Shown in pieces: positions 10,511-20,470 of a DNA stretch of 64,000 nucleotides. How positions within the stretch are numbered: position 1 is the first letter of the stretch; every line of letters starts with the position of its first letter. The DNA is from Liriodendron chinense (Eukaryota > Streptophyta > Magnoliopsida > Magnoliales > Magnoliaceae): contig ML058477.1 of NCBI GenBank assembly GCA_003013855.2, positions 186,001-250,000 on the forward strand, written 5' to 3'. The position numbers and the translations under genes were made by a program. The notes below the pieces were generated by a model that saw only the letters and a program-made list of their open reading frames with translations, did not search any database and was not told the DNA's origin.

Positions 10511-12289
10511 TTAGGGAAAATACCGTAATAAGTGTTCCACATGCCAAGGGCGACGTACGGGTCTTCCTTGCATATCTTCAAGATAATAAGTACCGGGTCG
10601 CACAATTTTGATGACTCGATACTGGCCTTCCCAATTCGGGTCCAACGAACGAGCAGGAATACCGAGGTTCTGTCTAAGGACCAAATCACCGAGCTTAAAA
10701 ACTCTAGGACGAACTTTAGTATTTCGGTAACGAGCAATGCGTTGCTGGTACGCTGCTGCTCGCATCTGGGAGGCATTTCTCCGTTCTTCCAAAAGATCGA
10801 GATGAAGTTGAAGCCCTTCCTGATTACAAGTGGGGTCATATTGCTTGACTCGATACGAGGGTACTTGAACTTCAATCGGTACTACTGCGTCGGTACCAAA
10901 TACCAAGGAGAAAGGAGTTTCGCCTGTAGATGTGCGAGTCGTAGTTCTATATGCCCATAAGACCTCTGGCAGAAGTTCTGGCCATGTACCTTTACATTCG
11001 TCGAGCTTGGTTTTTAAATGGTGCTTGATGATTTTATTCACCGCTTCAACTTGCCCATTTACTTGTGGATGATATGGAGAGGTGCGGACATTGCGTATTT
11101 TCCATTTTTCACAGAATTCATCAAAGGCAGCATTGTCAAATTGCTTTCCATTGTCGGTGATTATAGTATGGGGGAGTCCATAATGGTATATGATATTCCT
11201 CCATACGAACTTGGTAGTCTGTTTCTCAGTAATTGTGGCTAAAGGCTCCGCCTCGGCCCATTTGGTGAAATAATCGACTCCCACGATTGCGAACCTATTT
11301 TGTCCTTTTCCGATGGGCAGGGGCCCGATGATATCGACCCCCCATTGGGCGAAGGGCCAAGGGCTATCAATTGGCGTCATTTGCTCGGATGGTATACGAG
11401 GTATAGGAGAGTATCGCTGACACTTGTCACAATTTTTGGAGAATTCAATTGCATCTGCCTTCATAGTGGGCCAATAGTATCCTTGCCTCATCGCCTTGTA
11501 TGCTAGAGATCGTCCCCGTGGGTGATTACCACATGCCCCCTGGTGTATTTCATCTAGAACACGACGTGCTTCTTCTGGGTGAAGACACCTTAAATAGGGC
11601 AAAGAAAAACTCCTGCGCAATAACATTCCATTTTGTAAAGTATACCTGACAGCTCGATGGCGGATTTGTCGCGTGGATTTTTTGTTTTCTGGAAGGTCTC
11701 CATCCCTGAGGTAAAGGAGAATAGGGTCCATCCAACACGGAGAGGGATGTACCGTGATCACCTGCTTAAGAGTCGCATGGTCAATACTTGGGCTCTGAAG
11801 GTGCTCGACGGGAATTAAATGCGATAACTCAGATTCTGATGCCGAGGCAAGTTTTGCTAAAGAATCGGCGAGTTTGTTCTTCTCACGAGGGATGTGGATT
11901 ATTTCATGACTCTTTAACTTTGCGAGCAAAATGAGCACTAGAGATTTGTATAAGGCCATCCTTTCTTCTTTTGCTTCGAATTCACCGAGTACCTGATTGA
12001 CTATGAGCTGAGAGTCACTATGAATAAGAAGATTTTGAATTGAGAGGACGTTTGCTAGTTCGAGGCCGACGATCAGAGCCTCATATTTCGCTTCATTATT
12101 CGAGATGCGAGACTCAAAACGTAAGGCGTACTGGAAATGCGACCCGTCTGGAGCAACTAAAATTAGGCCCGCTCCACTACCGGTGGCCCGTAAAGACCTG
12201 TCCACGAAAAGTGACCAGGATGACTGGTCACTGGTCGCGATATTGTCATCGGGAGAGGAGTATGTGAATTCGGCGATGAAGTCCGCCAC
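10511..12289 (-). CDS. Tat pol, RNase H and integrase
   Basis: 592 codons. Residues about 20-150 are an RNase H fold (FVDRSLRATGSGAG, NNEAKYEALIVGLELA, HSDSQLIVNQ). Next comes an integrase zinc finger (HQGACGNHPRGRS to CDKCQRY) and the catalytic core with D in WGVDIIGPLP, D in TDNGKQFDN and E in QVNGQVEAVNK. A C-terminal GDLVLRQN and WEGQYRVIKIVRPGTYYLE segment follows. Integrase inserts the cDNA copy into the host genome. The frame is continuous with the upstream RT frame except for a TAG stop at about 12,293. The domain itself looks undamaged. Confidence 0.92.
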   Translation of the reverse strand: MADFIAEFTYSSPDDNIATSDQSSWSLFVDRSLRATGSGAGLILVAPDGSHFQYALRFESRISNNEAKYEALIVGLELANVLSIQNLLIHSDSQLIVNQVLGEFEAKEERMALYKSLVLILLAKLKSHEIIHIPREKNKLADSLAKLASASESELSHLIPVEHLQSPSIDHATLKQVITVHPSPCWMDPILLYLRDGDLPENKKSTRQIRHRAVRYTLQNGMLLRRSFSLPYLRCLHPEEARRVLDEIHQGACGNHPRGRSLAYKAMRQGYYWPTMKADAIEFSKNCDKCQRYSPIPRIPSEQMTPIDSPWPFAQWGVDIIGPLPIGKGQNRFAIVGVDYFTKWAEAEPLATITEKQTTKFVWRNIIYHYGLPHTIITDNGKQFDNAAFDEFCEKWKIRNVRTSPYHPQVNGQVEAVNKIIKHHLKTKLDECKGTWPELLPEVLWAYRTTTRTSTGETPFSLVFGTDAVVPIEVQVPSYRVKQYDPTCNQEGLQLHLDLLEERRNASQMRAAAYQQRIARYRNTKVRPRVFKLGDLVLRQNLGIPARSLDPNWEGQYRVIKIVRPGTYYLEDMQGRPVRRPWHVEHLLRYFP

Positions 12290-12292
12290 AGC

Positions 12293-13426
12293 CTAGCCCT
12301 TGATCGCGGTTCTGGGGCAAAATGAAATATCGTGCTCACTGATCTCGATCGCCCATTTAGTTAATCTTCCTGAAGCCTCGGGCTTTTGAAGGACCTGTCG
12401 TAACGGATGATTTGTTGGTACTAATATAGCGTGGGCCTGAAAGTATGGTTGTAGTTTTTGGGCGGCTGTGATTAAAGCAAGGGCCAACTTCTCCATGTCA
12501 GAATACCGGGTTTCTGCGTCCACCATTGCTCGACTGATATAATAAACGGGCCTTTGTATCCCGGAATCTTCCCTTATTAAAGCGGCGCTGATGGCTGTGG
12601 AAGACACAGACAAATAAAGGATGAGTTGCTCGTGTGCCACCGGTTTAGATAAAACGGGGGGCGCGCTCATATATTGCTTCAATTGTTGGAAAGCTTCTTC
12701 ACATTGTGGTGTCCATTCCCAATCAGATTTGGTTGTGACTTGAAGGAGCTTAAAGAAGGGTAAGCACTTGTCGGAAGCCCGCAAGATGAACCTGTTTAAC
12801 AAGGCAATGCGACCAGCCAGACGTTGAACGTCTTTGAGAGTGGCTGGGGACTTCATTTCGATCAATGCTTTAATCTTTTCAGGATTCGCCTCGATTCCTC
12901 GTTGGCCAACCATAAATCCCAGAAATTTTCCGGCAGAGATTCCGAAGGCACATTTTTCTGGATTTAATTTCATCCGATACTTCCTCATCAAGTCAAAAGC
13001 TTCTCGAAGATCCGCAAGGTGGTCACTTCCTACAACGCTTTTCACGAGCATGTCGTCGACATAAACCTCCATATTCCGGCCAATTTGCGCGACGAACATT
13101 TTATTGACGAGGCGCTGATAAGTGGCCCCTGCATTTTTAAGGCCAAAAGGCATTACCTGATAGCAATATAGGCCACGGTCAGTGATGAAGGCGGTATGTT
13201 GGCTGTCAGGCGGATGCATCATGATCTGGTTATAGCCGAAATAGGCATCCATGAAACTGAGCAAAGCATGTCCAACTGTTGAATCGACCAGTTGGTCGAT
13301 TCGAGGAGTTGGGAAGCTATCTTTAGGGCACGCTTTGTTTAAATCTGAATAATCGACGCACATTCTCCATTTACCGTTAGCTTTTCGAACGAGAACTACG
13401 TTCGCGACCCATTCCTGGATAATCAA
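12293..13426 (-). CDS. Tat pol, reverse transcriptase (C-terminal part)
   Basis: 377 codons of RT: KANGKWRMCVDYSDLNKACPKD near residue 15, FMDAYFGYNQIMMHP, MPFGLKNAGATYQRLV, and the catalytic YVDD at residues 122-125, then thumb/connection. It ends HDISFCPRTAIKG followed by a TAG in frame with the RNase H-integrase section. The first few residues are out of frame: the fingers subdomain lies in the overlapping frame upstream, joined by a single-base insertion near 13,415. Confidence 0.92.
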   Translation of the reverse strand: MIIQEWVANVVLVRKANGKWRMCVDYSDLNKACPKDSFPTPRIDQLVDSTVGHALLSFMDAYFGYNQIMMHPPDSQHTAFITDRGLYCYQVMPFGLKNAGATYQRLVNKMFVAQIGRNMEVYVDDMLVKSVVGSDHLADLREAFDLMRKYRMKLNPEKCAFGISAGKFLGFMVGQRGIEANPEKIKALIEMKSPATLKDVQRLAGRIALLNRFILRASDKCLPFFKLLQVTTKSDWEWTPQCEEAFQQLKQYMSAPPVLSKPVAHEQLILYLSVSSTAISAALIREDSGIQRPVYYISRAMVDAETRYSDMEKLALALITAAQKLQPYFQAHAILVPTNHPLRQVLQKPEASGRLTKWAIEISEHDISFCPRTAIKG

Positions 13427-14102
13427 CTTCTTTTATGAAATTGGCCGCGAGCAGTTTTTCGACTTCAGCCTTGATTGCCATCTGCCTTTCTGCAGTAAAA
13501 GCATGTCGGCGTTGGTGGACGGGTTTATAATTCGGTTCAATGTTCAAATGATGTGCGATGACGCTGGGGTCGATGCCTGGCATATCTTTATGAGACCAAG
13601 CGAACACGTCTTGGTATTCGGTGAGAAAACGAACCAGATCTTCACGGAGGACGTTAGTTAAAGAGGATCCAATGTATACGACTTTTGACGAATCGTCTTT
13701 GATTAAGCGGATTGACACTGTTTCTTCCCCGGGAGCTCCTGATTGGAGAGCATTCTCCCTTGGATTTAAGGAGGCGGCCGTTGGAAGACTTGATGAATCT
13801 TGCTCTATCATCATAACTGGACTCGCCTGAGTTTTCTTTCGATCTTGTAGGGCTATCTCGTAACAAGACCGGGCTTCTTTCTGATTTCTTCGTACAACCC
13901 CAATACCATTGGGGGTAGAAAATTTCATGCACAAATACAAGGGATGTAAAGCTGCCCCCACCTTATTAAGCGATGGTCGCCCCAAAATGGCATTGTACGC
14001 CGATCTCCGATCTACCACGAGGAAGTTGATGAAGATAGTCGTCTTCGCAGGGCTCTCACCAAAGGTGATTGGGAGGTCAATGCTCCCTTCAGGTGTCACC
14101 AC
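13377..14102 (-). CDS. Tat pol, protease C-terminal part and RT fingers
   Basis: 241 codons. It begins with the second half of a retropepsin-like domain (NFLVVDRRSAYNAILGRPSLNKVGA; ILGRP is the conserved protease flap/core motif). A linker follows, then the RT N-terminus (FAWSHKDMPGIDPSVIAHHLN, KPVHQRRHAFTAERQMAIKAEVEKLL). The end, after FIKEVDYP, is frameshifted relative to the RT. The start codon is not real: the frame continues the protease from the upstream ORF across a poly-C tract. Confidence 0.85.
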   Translation of the reverse strand: MVTPEGSIDLPITFGESPAKTTIFINFLVVDRRSAYNAILGRPSLNKVGAALHPLYLCMKFSTPNGIGVVRRNQKEARSCYEIALQDRKKTQASPVMMIEQDSSSLPTAASLNPRENALQSGAPGEETVSIRLIKDDSSKVVYIGSSLTNVLREDLVRFLTEYQDVFAWSHKDMPGIDPSVIAHHLNIEPNYKPVHQRRHAFTAERQMAIKAEVEKLLAANFIKEVDYPGMGRERSSRSKS

Positions 14103-14668
14103 TTCCCCCCCCCCCCCCCCCCCCCCCCGAAGCTGACGAGGGGAGTTGAGACTGGCTTGAGCAGGCTTCTGGCAAGTGCCATTTTATCGAAAGCCTCCAG
14201 GAAGAGAATATCAGCAGAACTATCTGTATCCACCATAATACGATGAGTCAGATAATTTGATACCTTTAACGCGACTACGATGGAGTCTTCGTGAGGGAAG
14301 TGAATCCCTTCTGCATCTTCAAGGGAGAAAGAAATTGAAAGACGGCTAGATTCTGATGTATCGGGAGTTCGTTCCAACCAGTAGATATGCTGAGGCTTCT
14401 TGGATGCCTTACGAGTGTATGCTTTTCTCGAAGCTTGGGAATCTCCTCCGCAAGCCGGTCCTCCGACGATGGTTCGAATCTCCCCAGTAGGTTCAACATT
14501 TTCTTGACTTCCGGAAGCCTCAAATAACGAGTTTTGTGACGGCACGCTAGGATCTCCTTGAGGGATGCCCGTCGAAGTGGCTTGAGGGATGGGCACCGGT
14601 TCTGTAACGTCAGGTGGAGGTAACGTCTGCCTTGACGGGGAAGGATGAACTATCTTTTTTGGAGGCAT
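14096..14668 (-). CDS. Tat gag remnant fused to protease N-terminus
   Basis: 190 codons beginning MPPKKIVHPSPSRQ, about 45 bp inside the PBS, so this is the natural gag start. It jumps from a Pro-rich N-terminus straight into a region (AYTRKASKKPQH, ISFSLEDAEGIHFPHEDS) that normally follows gag. The capsid core and the zinc knuckle are absent. The protease active site reads VDTDSSADILF where DTGSS is normal, so Gly is replaced by Asp. The frame ends in a poly-Gly stretch from 24 consecutive C residues, where it slips. Tat gags are usually several hundred residues, so an internal deletion is inferred. Confidence 0.75.
   Translation of the reverse strand: MPPKKIVHPSPSRQTLPPPDVTEPVPIPQATSTGIPQGDPSVPSQNSLFEASGSQENVEPTGEIRTIVGGPACGGDSQASRKAYTRKASKKPQHIYWLERTPDTSESSRLSISFSLEDAEGIHFPHEDSIVVALKVSNYLTHRIMVDTDSSADILFLEAFDKMALARSLLKPVSTPLVSFGGGGGGGGKW
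14105..14128. repeat. poly-C tract at protease frameshift
   Basis: 24 consecutive C residues. The two protease halves are in different frames on either side, so slippage or a homopolymer sequencing error is the likely cause of the break. Confidence 0.95.
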
Positions 14669-14710
14669 CGTGCTTGATGATGGGAATGGCTAAATTTGGT
14701 GATCAAATTG

Positions 14711-14730
14711 CGTTCCCACAGACGGCGCCA
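14711..14730 (-). other. Tat primer-binding site
   Basis: TGGCGCCGTCTGTGGGAA on the minus strand, three bases inside the 5' LTR. TGGCGCC-starting sites of this form are common in Tat/RIRE2-type elements. Confidence 0.85.
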
Positions 14731-14733
14731 ATC

Positions 14734-15476
14734 TGTTTACGTCAGATTTTGTAACAGGGCCCTCCAGACATTCATCTTTCCTTGCTAACGATTTCCTCCT
14801 GACTTGAAAAGAGACAAAGGAAAAACTATGGGTGGCCGGCGCTCGGCCGTTAGCCCTCTGATGCCTAAGTTAGATAGGATAAGATTGAAGGAAAGCAAAT
14901 AGACGATTCTTTGAGTGAATAATGTGTACCTTCTTATTGATGAAACCATCCTTTTATATAAATCCGAATGTCCCACTCTATTACGCAAGATCTCAAGATT
15001 ATTATGGATTTCATGAGATAAGATGTTTATCCTGCTTATCCTTAGATAAAGGAATAGTTTGATTCAACTACTCATCTGGTTAATTACATTCCTTGATAAT
15101 GATCCCTCGAGATACGGAACCGCAAGAGAAGATAAGCCCAAAACCGGCCTATACAGGCTGCTAGTACTCTGAGACGAGAGAGTCTTATCAGGAGGAATGT
15201 GACCCCTCGCGACGAGCACGAGCCGAGCTGCTCGCATTTTGGGATGCGATCGAGATGCGACCCCTCGCGACGAGCACGAGGTGGACTACTCGCATTTTGG
15301 GATGCGACTGGGATGTGACCCCTCGCGACGAGCACGAGGTGGACTGCTCGCATTTTGGGATGCGACCCCTCGCGACGAGCACGAGCCGAGCTACTCGCAT
15401 TTTGGGATGCGACCCTTCGCGACGAGCATGAGGCGGACTGCTCGCATTTCTTCGGAGGCCAATTTTATGTATAACA
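14734..15476 (-). repeat. 5' LTR of Tat element
   Basis: Same boundaries as the partner (TGTTTACGTCAG ... TATAACA). Single-base differences are scattered, for example in the segment following GTGGCCGGCG, and there are small length differences before the array. Confidence 0.92.
15193..15452. repeat. GC-rich tandem array in Tat LTR U3 (copy 2)
   Basis: Five copies of the CTCGCGACGAGCACGAG unit, in the same order as in the other LTR, with a few substitutions such as GAGGTGGAC for GAGGCGGAC. Confidence 0.85.
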
Positions 15477-15481
15477 TATGG

Positions 15482-17808
15482 TGTATACGGATATACCCTA
15501 ACTAAGCCATATGGAAGTTTATTGGAATAAAACTATAATCCACTTCCACCATGCATTTGTGGCAAGACAAAAAACAAGAACTTGCATGATATAAACAACT
15601 GATTTTCCACCTCTCTCACCAAACCAACATTGTAGTTTTTTTCAAGTTCCTTATGAAGGATGCTGATTCGGGCTTATAAGTGTACTTTAAAAACTCCCAA
15701 ATGCTAAACTTGACTCGGGAAGTATGAACAAAACCTAAAACGAAACTCGATAAAATTTGACTATCCAATACTTGACATAAAAGTGTTCACACGTGGGAGA
15801 AGCCAAATATATAAAATCAAACCTACTTCTACTATGGACGAATTAACACGAGCTTAAAATCCATCGTGCCTTTTATGGAGAACAGATGGTGGTTGCTCTT
15901 TCTCTCCTTCTATTGGACCAGTTGCCACCTTTACGTTTCTACTTTATGTGCCAAAGATATTTTCCTCACTCTCTCTCCTTCTATTTGACCGGTGATGTAG
16001 GACGAGTGAGACAAGCCTATGATGATTATGATGAGATCAAAATACGCAATAACTAGACAATCAATATGTAAATCCAAACAAATTCACACCACAAAAAAAA
16101 TTCATATTAATAATTAGATGGTCTTAAGTTAGTCACATATATGGTGCACAAAAATATAAAATACTTCAAGAATGACTCACTTGGAAGATAGAACTTCCAA
16201 TCTAACATAGGTAATGCCACATCCACGTAAATAACAATGGTACCACTAAAATTCAGATTTGGGAGGAAAGGGTTTTGGTTCAAATCAAAAATTTCTAAGA
16301 GGGTTTTAGGTTTTGGGATTGGGGTTTTGGGTATTTTAGGGTTAGGTTTTAAGAAATTGAAAATTAGGGTTTTGGGTATTAAGGTTAGGGTTTTAGGGAT
16401 TTAAAGGCATGGGTAGGCTAAAATTCAGATTTGGGTGAAAGGAGATTGTCAGATTTGAAAATTAGCGTGGGATTAGGTTAGGTATAATGGATTTAAATGA
16501 AAAAAAGGTTGGAATTTTAGGGAAAAATGAATTTCAAGGTCATGTGGGCTTATGCCGAATGAAAAAACGATTCAAGGATTGAAGATTTTGTTGGGTTGAA
16601 TGGGAAAGGAGAAGAAAAGATAGAAGATTCTAGGTTTTAGGAGATGGGTTGAAGAAGACAGAAGAATAATGTATTTGAGTTCCTTGAATGGAGAAGGAGA
16701 GAAGAGAAGTTGTAGAATCCACCACCAAGCTATGCTATACCCTTCCATGATTTGATTAGAATGGATGGTTTTCACACAAACCATAAAGGAAGATGAAGAA
16801 GAAACCGTTTGTGAGATAATAAGCTCCAAGCTTTTCTTCTTTTCTTTTGCTCGAATGCACCATAGGCTTAGATGTCCCCCTTGGCTTTTCTAATAAAACT
16901 TTAAAGAAATTACAAGTATGCCCTTACTTAAAGTTCTATGGGTCATACTCAAAACTAGACATTCAAATCAACTAAAAGTAATCTTAACCGTCCAATAAAT
17001 CCTAAAAAATCATTAAAAAAAATCAGGATCCAAGGGGCCCAGATCGGGAAGATTTGACGATCCGATGGTTCGATCAAGATGATCCAACAGTCCGATGGAC
17101 CCAAAACTAAAAACCCATGGCTAAAAACTCCTAAAAGCTGAAATTGAGTCGGATCGTCTAACACGACACCCTACGCTATGCGCAGAAGCTTAACAAAGCT
17201 ACTAAAACTATAGCTAAGTTCTAGAGGGAGGGTGAATAAGACCATTTAAAATTTGTGCCTAACTAAAATCTCATTATCCAATTATCTTTTACTTAAGCAA
17301 TTAATACTTGGGCTTTCAAGCCCAAGTGGGTCCAATCTCTTATACTACTAAAGATGTTATAATTCAAGCATCTAGCCTATAAAAGTTATTTAGCGTAATT
17401 AATGTGATTAATCAATACCATGCAAAATTAAGTTAAGGTCCATAAGCATAGATAAGAAATGATTTAACTAATTAAGTTATTAATATATGCTACCTATGTA
17501 GACTATATGAGATGCAATCATATTAAGCTCAAGTCTACAATACTAGTGAAAATACATGTTGTGTGTAAATTTACCTATCTAGTGCCTAGCATACATTTCA
17601 TTCAATACATTCACACATAATTCAACAATTGAGCTTAAAATACAAGAATAAAAATATGTTCAAATTAATTACAAACACAATGACGTATAGTAGTTCAGTT
17701 TTCCTACTCCACACTCGGTTGTCGTACCCAACCCATGAGTATACCGAATTTCACTATAACGGAGGTTTTGAATCAGGTTCACCTCTCAACCTGAATTTCA
17801 CCACACAC
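15482..17808. other. AT-rich intergenic DNA, no gene
   Basis: No protein family is recognisable. 16,270-16,410 is rich in degenerate GGGTTTTAGG/TTAGGGTT phrases but has no regular 7-bp telomeric register. Near 17,217 the phrase TCTAGAGGGAGGGTGAATAA recalls a copia LTR end, but no partner LTR or TSD is visible. The ORFs here lack domain features. Confidence 0.5.
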
Positions 17809-18170
17809 GCTGTTCTACGAAATATTCTAAGCCCTTTTCATGTTGGACACTAACTCTAAAACCATACGGATGCAAAGTTATGATCGAATTAAAACTTACT
17901 ATAAATAGTAAAAACGAAAATAAACTAGCCTAATGACCGTCGATACGGTCGATTCTCGCGATTCCGGATTGGGCAACCCGGCGTAGCGGGGTTGGTTGGC
18001 TAAAGTAGCTCGAGCTACCCCAAATTGATATATTATACGTCCCGTAACTCATTCCGGATTGTGAGATACGACCGATTCACGGTCCTGACGGTCCGGATCA
18101 CTTTCGGCCCCGTCCGGTCTTCTTTTGGTCCATCTGGCCCATGAAATAGTCAGCGACCCGTCCTACATCA
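17809..18170 (-). repeat. 3' LTR of CRM-like element, truncated
   Basis: From CACGCTGTTCTACG to CCTACATCA it matches 23,021-23,382 without a visible difference. The outer 329 bp of the LTR are missing. The break lies at the microhomology CACGC, consistent with an end-joining deletion that also removed the flanking target. Confidence 0.85.
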
Positions 18171-20470
18171 GTCTCCTCCACTTCGAAAGAACTCGACCCC
18201 GAGTTCTCGTCCAGCTTTGGTTCATGATATTCGTACAGATCTGCCACGTTGAAAGTCCTTGAAATCTCCATGTCATCTGGAAGATCAACAACGTAGGCAT
18301 TGTCATTGATCTTGCGAATGATCGGTACCGGTCCAATCTTCTTGTGTTTCAACTTGTTGTAGGTCCCGGTAGGAAATCGCTCTTTACGTAGGTGGACCAT
18401 CACCTGATCACCTATTTCGAATACTTTGGCGCGCCGATGCTTGTCGGCCGCTTCTTTGTACTTCTCGTTCGAAGCCTGTAATTTGTTGCGCACGTCTGTA
18501 TGTATGTCCATGATTCGGTCTGCCATATGTTCAGCTGTAACGCTCATGCCCGGAAGCTTGGGCAGGGGAACCAAATCGAGTGTGTGACGAGGCACGCACC
18601 CATAAACAATCTGGAATGGAGACTTTCCTGTCGATCGGTTTACCATGTTGTTGAATGCAAACTCTGCTTGAGCCAGGGCCATGTCCCACTGCTTCGGTTT
18701 GTCACCTGAAAGGCAACGGATGAGATTTCCCAATGTGCGGTTGACGACCTCAGTCTGTCCATCTGTTTGTGGATGATAAGCACTGCTGAAGTGAAGTCGT
18801 GTACCGAACCGATTCCACAAGGCTCGCCAAAAGTGGCTAACGAACTTTGTGTCCCGGTCTGAAGTGATCGTCTTAGGAATACCATGTAGTCGCACAACCT
18901 CTCTGAAGAAAAGGTTCGCAACATGTATCGCATCAAAGGTCTTCTTGCACGGAATGAAGTGTGCCATCTTGGAGAATCGGTCTACCACCACGAACACTGA
19001 GTCCATGCCGCGTTGTGTTCGTGGGAGCCCTAATATAAAATCCATAGATAAATCCTCCCAAGGGGCATCTGGCACGGGTAATGGCGTGTAAAGACCTGTA
19101 TTTTGAGATTGTCCCTTAGCGGTTTGACAAATATGACATCGTTGTACCGCCCTGCCAACATCACGAGCAAGTTGCGGCCAGTAATACCGCTCTTCCACCA
19201 TCGCTCGAGTCTTATCTCGTCCTAGATGACCGCCGAGGCCACCGCCATGCAGCTCGATAATAATCTTGTCCCGTAACGAACTCTGCGGAATGCAAAGTCG
19301 ATTTCCTTTGAAGAGGAAACCATCTTGAATTAGGAGATCACTCGGGTGACCCTCTTGGCACTTTTTCCATGCATCTGCAAAATCCTCGTCGTCGGCATAA
19401 AGTTCCTTGAGGCAGTCGAACCCGATCACCTCACTGCTTACTGTAATAAGAAGGGATGCACGTCGGCTTAGTGCATCTGCCACCTTGTTCTGCTGCCCTG
19501 ATTTGTGTTTCAGAACGAACGTGAATTCCTGTAAAAACGAAATCCATCTAGCATGCATACGATTCACGTTAGTCTGAGTATTGATAAATTTTAAGGCCTG
19601 ATGATCAGTGTACAGTATAAATTCCCTTTGAATAAGATAATGGCGCCAATGGCGCAGTGCTTGAACCACTGCATATAATTCAAGTTCATAGGTCGACCAC
19701 TTCTGTCGTGCGTCGCTGAGTTTCTCACTGTAAAAGGCAACCGGCCTGCCCTCCTGAGAAAGGACTCCCCCAATGCCGACAATAGATGCGTCGCATTCTA
19801 CCTCAAATAGCTTGTCGAAATTAGGGAGTACCAGAACCGGGGTAGTGGACAACCGATGTTTAATTTCTGCAAAGCTCTTCTCAGCCCCTTCGGTCCATTG
19901 AAACGGACCCTTCTTCATACAGTCGGTAATCGGCGCGACGATACTGCTGAAGTTCCGCACAAATCGACGATAGAAGGTCGCCAACCCATGAAAACTTCGT
20001 ACCTCATGAATGTTTGTCGGAGTCGGCCAATCCCGAATAGCTCGTACCTTTTCTTCGTCCACTCGGATACCCGTGGACGACACGATGAACCCCAGAAACA
20101 ATAATTGATCAGTTAAGAAGCTACACTTTTTCAGATTTAAGTATAGCTTGTTGTCGGCCAACACTTGTAGCACTTTTCTGATGTGGGTCATGTGCTCCGT
20201 TTCATCCTGACTGTATATTAGAATGTCGTCAAAGTAAACGACAACAAAACGGCCAATGAACGGCTTCAACACTTGGTTCATTAAACGCATGAAGGTGCTT
20301 GGTGCGTTGGTCAAACCGAAGGGCATAACCAGCCACTCATATAGCCCTTCCTTGGTCTTGAAGGCCGTTTTCCACTCGTCACCCTGGCCTAATACGGATT
20401 TGATGGTATCCACTCCGTAAGTCCAGTTTCGAGAACACCTTGGAGCCCTCGAGCATGTCCAGCATGTCAT
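18098..20470 (-). CDS. CRM-like pol: RT palm, RNase H, integrase
   Basis: 790 codons. RT from about residue 30 (DEWKTAFKTKEGLYEWLVMPFGLTNAPSTF), catalytic YFDD at 79-82; RNase H around 225-330 (VECDASIVGIGGVLSQ, YTDHQALKFI, NKVADALSRR). Integrase has a zinc finger (HLGRDKT to CHICQTAKGQ) and a DDE core (MDFILGLP, TSDRDTKF, HPQTDGQTEVVNR), then a C-terminal domain (INDNAYVVDLPDD, SRTFNVADLYEYHEP) and an acidic Ser/Glu tail. The last 24 residues are encoded inside the 3' LTR. The first 28 residues are out of frame: a single-base shift near 20,390 separates this ORF from the RT N-terminus. Confidence 0.93.
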   Translation of the reverse strand: MTCWTCSRAPRCSRNWTYGVDTIKSVLGQGDEWKTAFKTKEGLYEWLVMPFGLTNAPSTFMRLMNQVLKPFIGRFVVVYFDDILIYSQDETEHMTHIRKVLQVLADNKLYLNLKKCSFLTDQLLFLGFIVSSTGIRVDEEKVRAIRDWPTPTNIHEVRSFHGLATFYRRFVRNFSSIVAPITDCMKKGPFQWTEGAEKSFAEIKHRLSTTPVLVLPNFDKLFEVECDASIVGIGGVLSQEGRPVAFYSEKLSDARQKWSTYELELYAVVQALRHWRHYLIQREFILYTDHQALKFINTQTNVNRMHARWISFLQEFTFVLKHKSGQQNKVADALSRRASLLITVSSEVIGFDCLKELYADDEDFADAWKKCQEGHPSDLLIQDGFLFKGNRLCIPQSSLRDKIIIELHGGGLGGHLGRDKTRAMVEERYYWPQLARDVGRAVQRCHICQTAKGQSQNTGLYTPLPVPDAPWEDLSMDFILGLPRTQRGMDSVFVVVDRFSKMAHFIPCKKTFDAIHVANLFFREVVRLHGIPKTITSDRDTKFVSHFWRALWNRFGTRLHFSSAYHPQTDGQTEVVNRTLGNLIRCLSGDKPKQWDMALAQAEFAFNNMVNRSTGKSPFQIVYGCVPRHTLDLVPLPKLPGMSVTAEHMADRIMDIHTDVRNKLQASNEKYKEAADKHRRAKVFEIGDQVMVHLRKERFPTGTYNKLKHKKIGPVPIIRKINDNAYVVDLPDDMEISRTFNVADLYEYHEPKLDENSGSSSFEVEETDVGRVADYFMGQMDQKKTGRGRK

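Larger units (their letters stand above)
6645..15476 (-). mobile_element. Ty3/gypsy element, Tat type, gag-deleted, TSD TATGG
   Basis: The element is bounded by LTRs of 747 and 743 bp and flanked by a perfect 5-bp duplication TATGG (6,640-6,644 and 15,477-15,481). On the minus strand the order is 5' LTR, PBS, gag remnant, protease, RT-RNase H, integrase, then an ORF in the opposite orientation, a polypurine tract and the 3' LTR. An antisense extra ORF between integrase and the 3' LTR is a known Tat-lineage trait. Gag lacks its core and pol is broken by two frameshifts and a stop, so it is not autonomous. The LTRs differ at only a modest number of positions by eye, so the insertion is fairly young. 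Confidence 0.9.

Noticed and set aside
10532..12296. Plus-strand ORFs over Tat pol (10,532; 11,018; 12,040 and others)
   Set aside because: Shadows of the minus-strand RNase H-integrase frame; unlike the ORF at 7,796-10,006 they show no domain, intron structure or coding pattern of their own.
16270..16420. TTTAGGG-like phrases suggesting an interstitial telomere
   Set aside because: Spacing is irregular, units vary (GGTTTTGGG, TTAGGGTTAGG), and no run of even three perfect 7-bp units exists.
17217..17808. Possible SIRE-type copia LTR (TCTAGAGGGAGGGTGAATAA)
   Set aside because: No partner repeat, PBS or TSD in the window.
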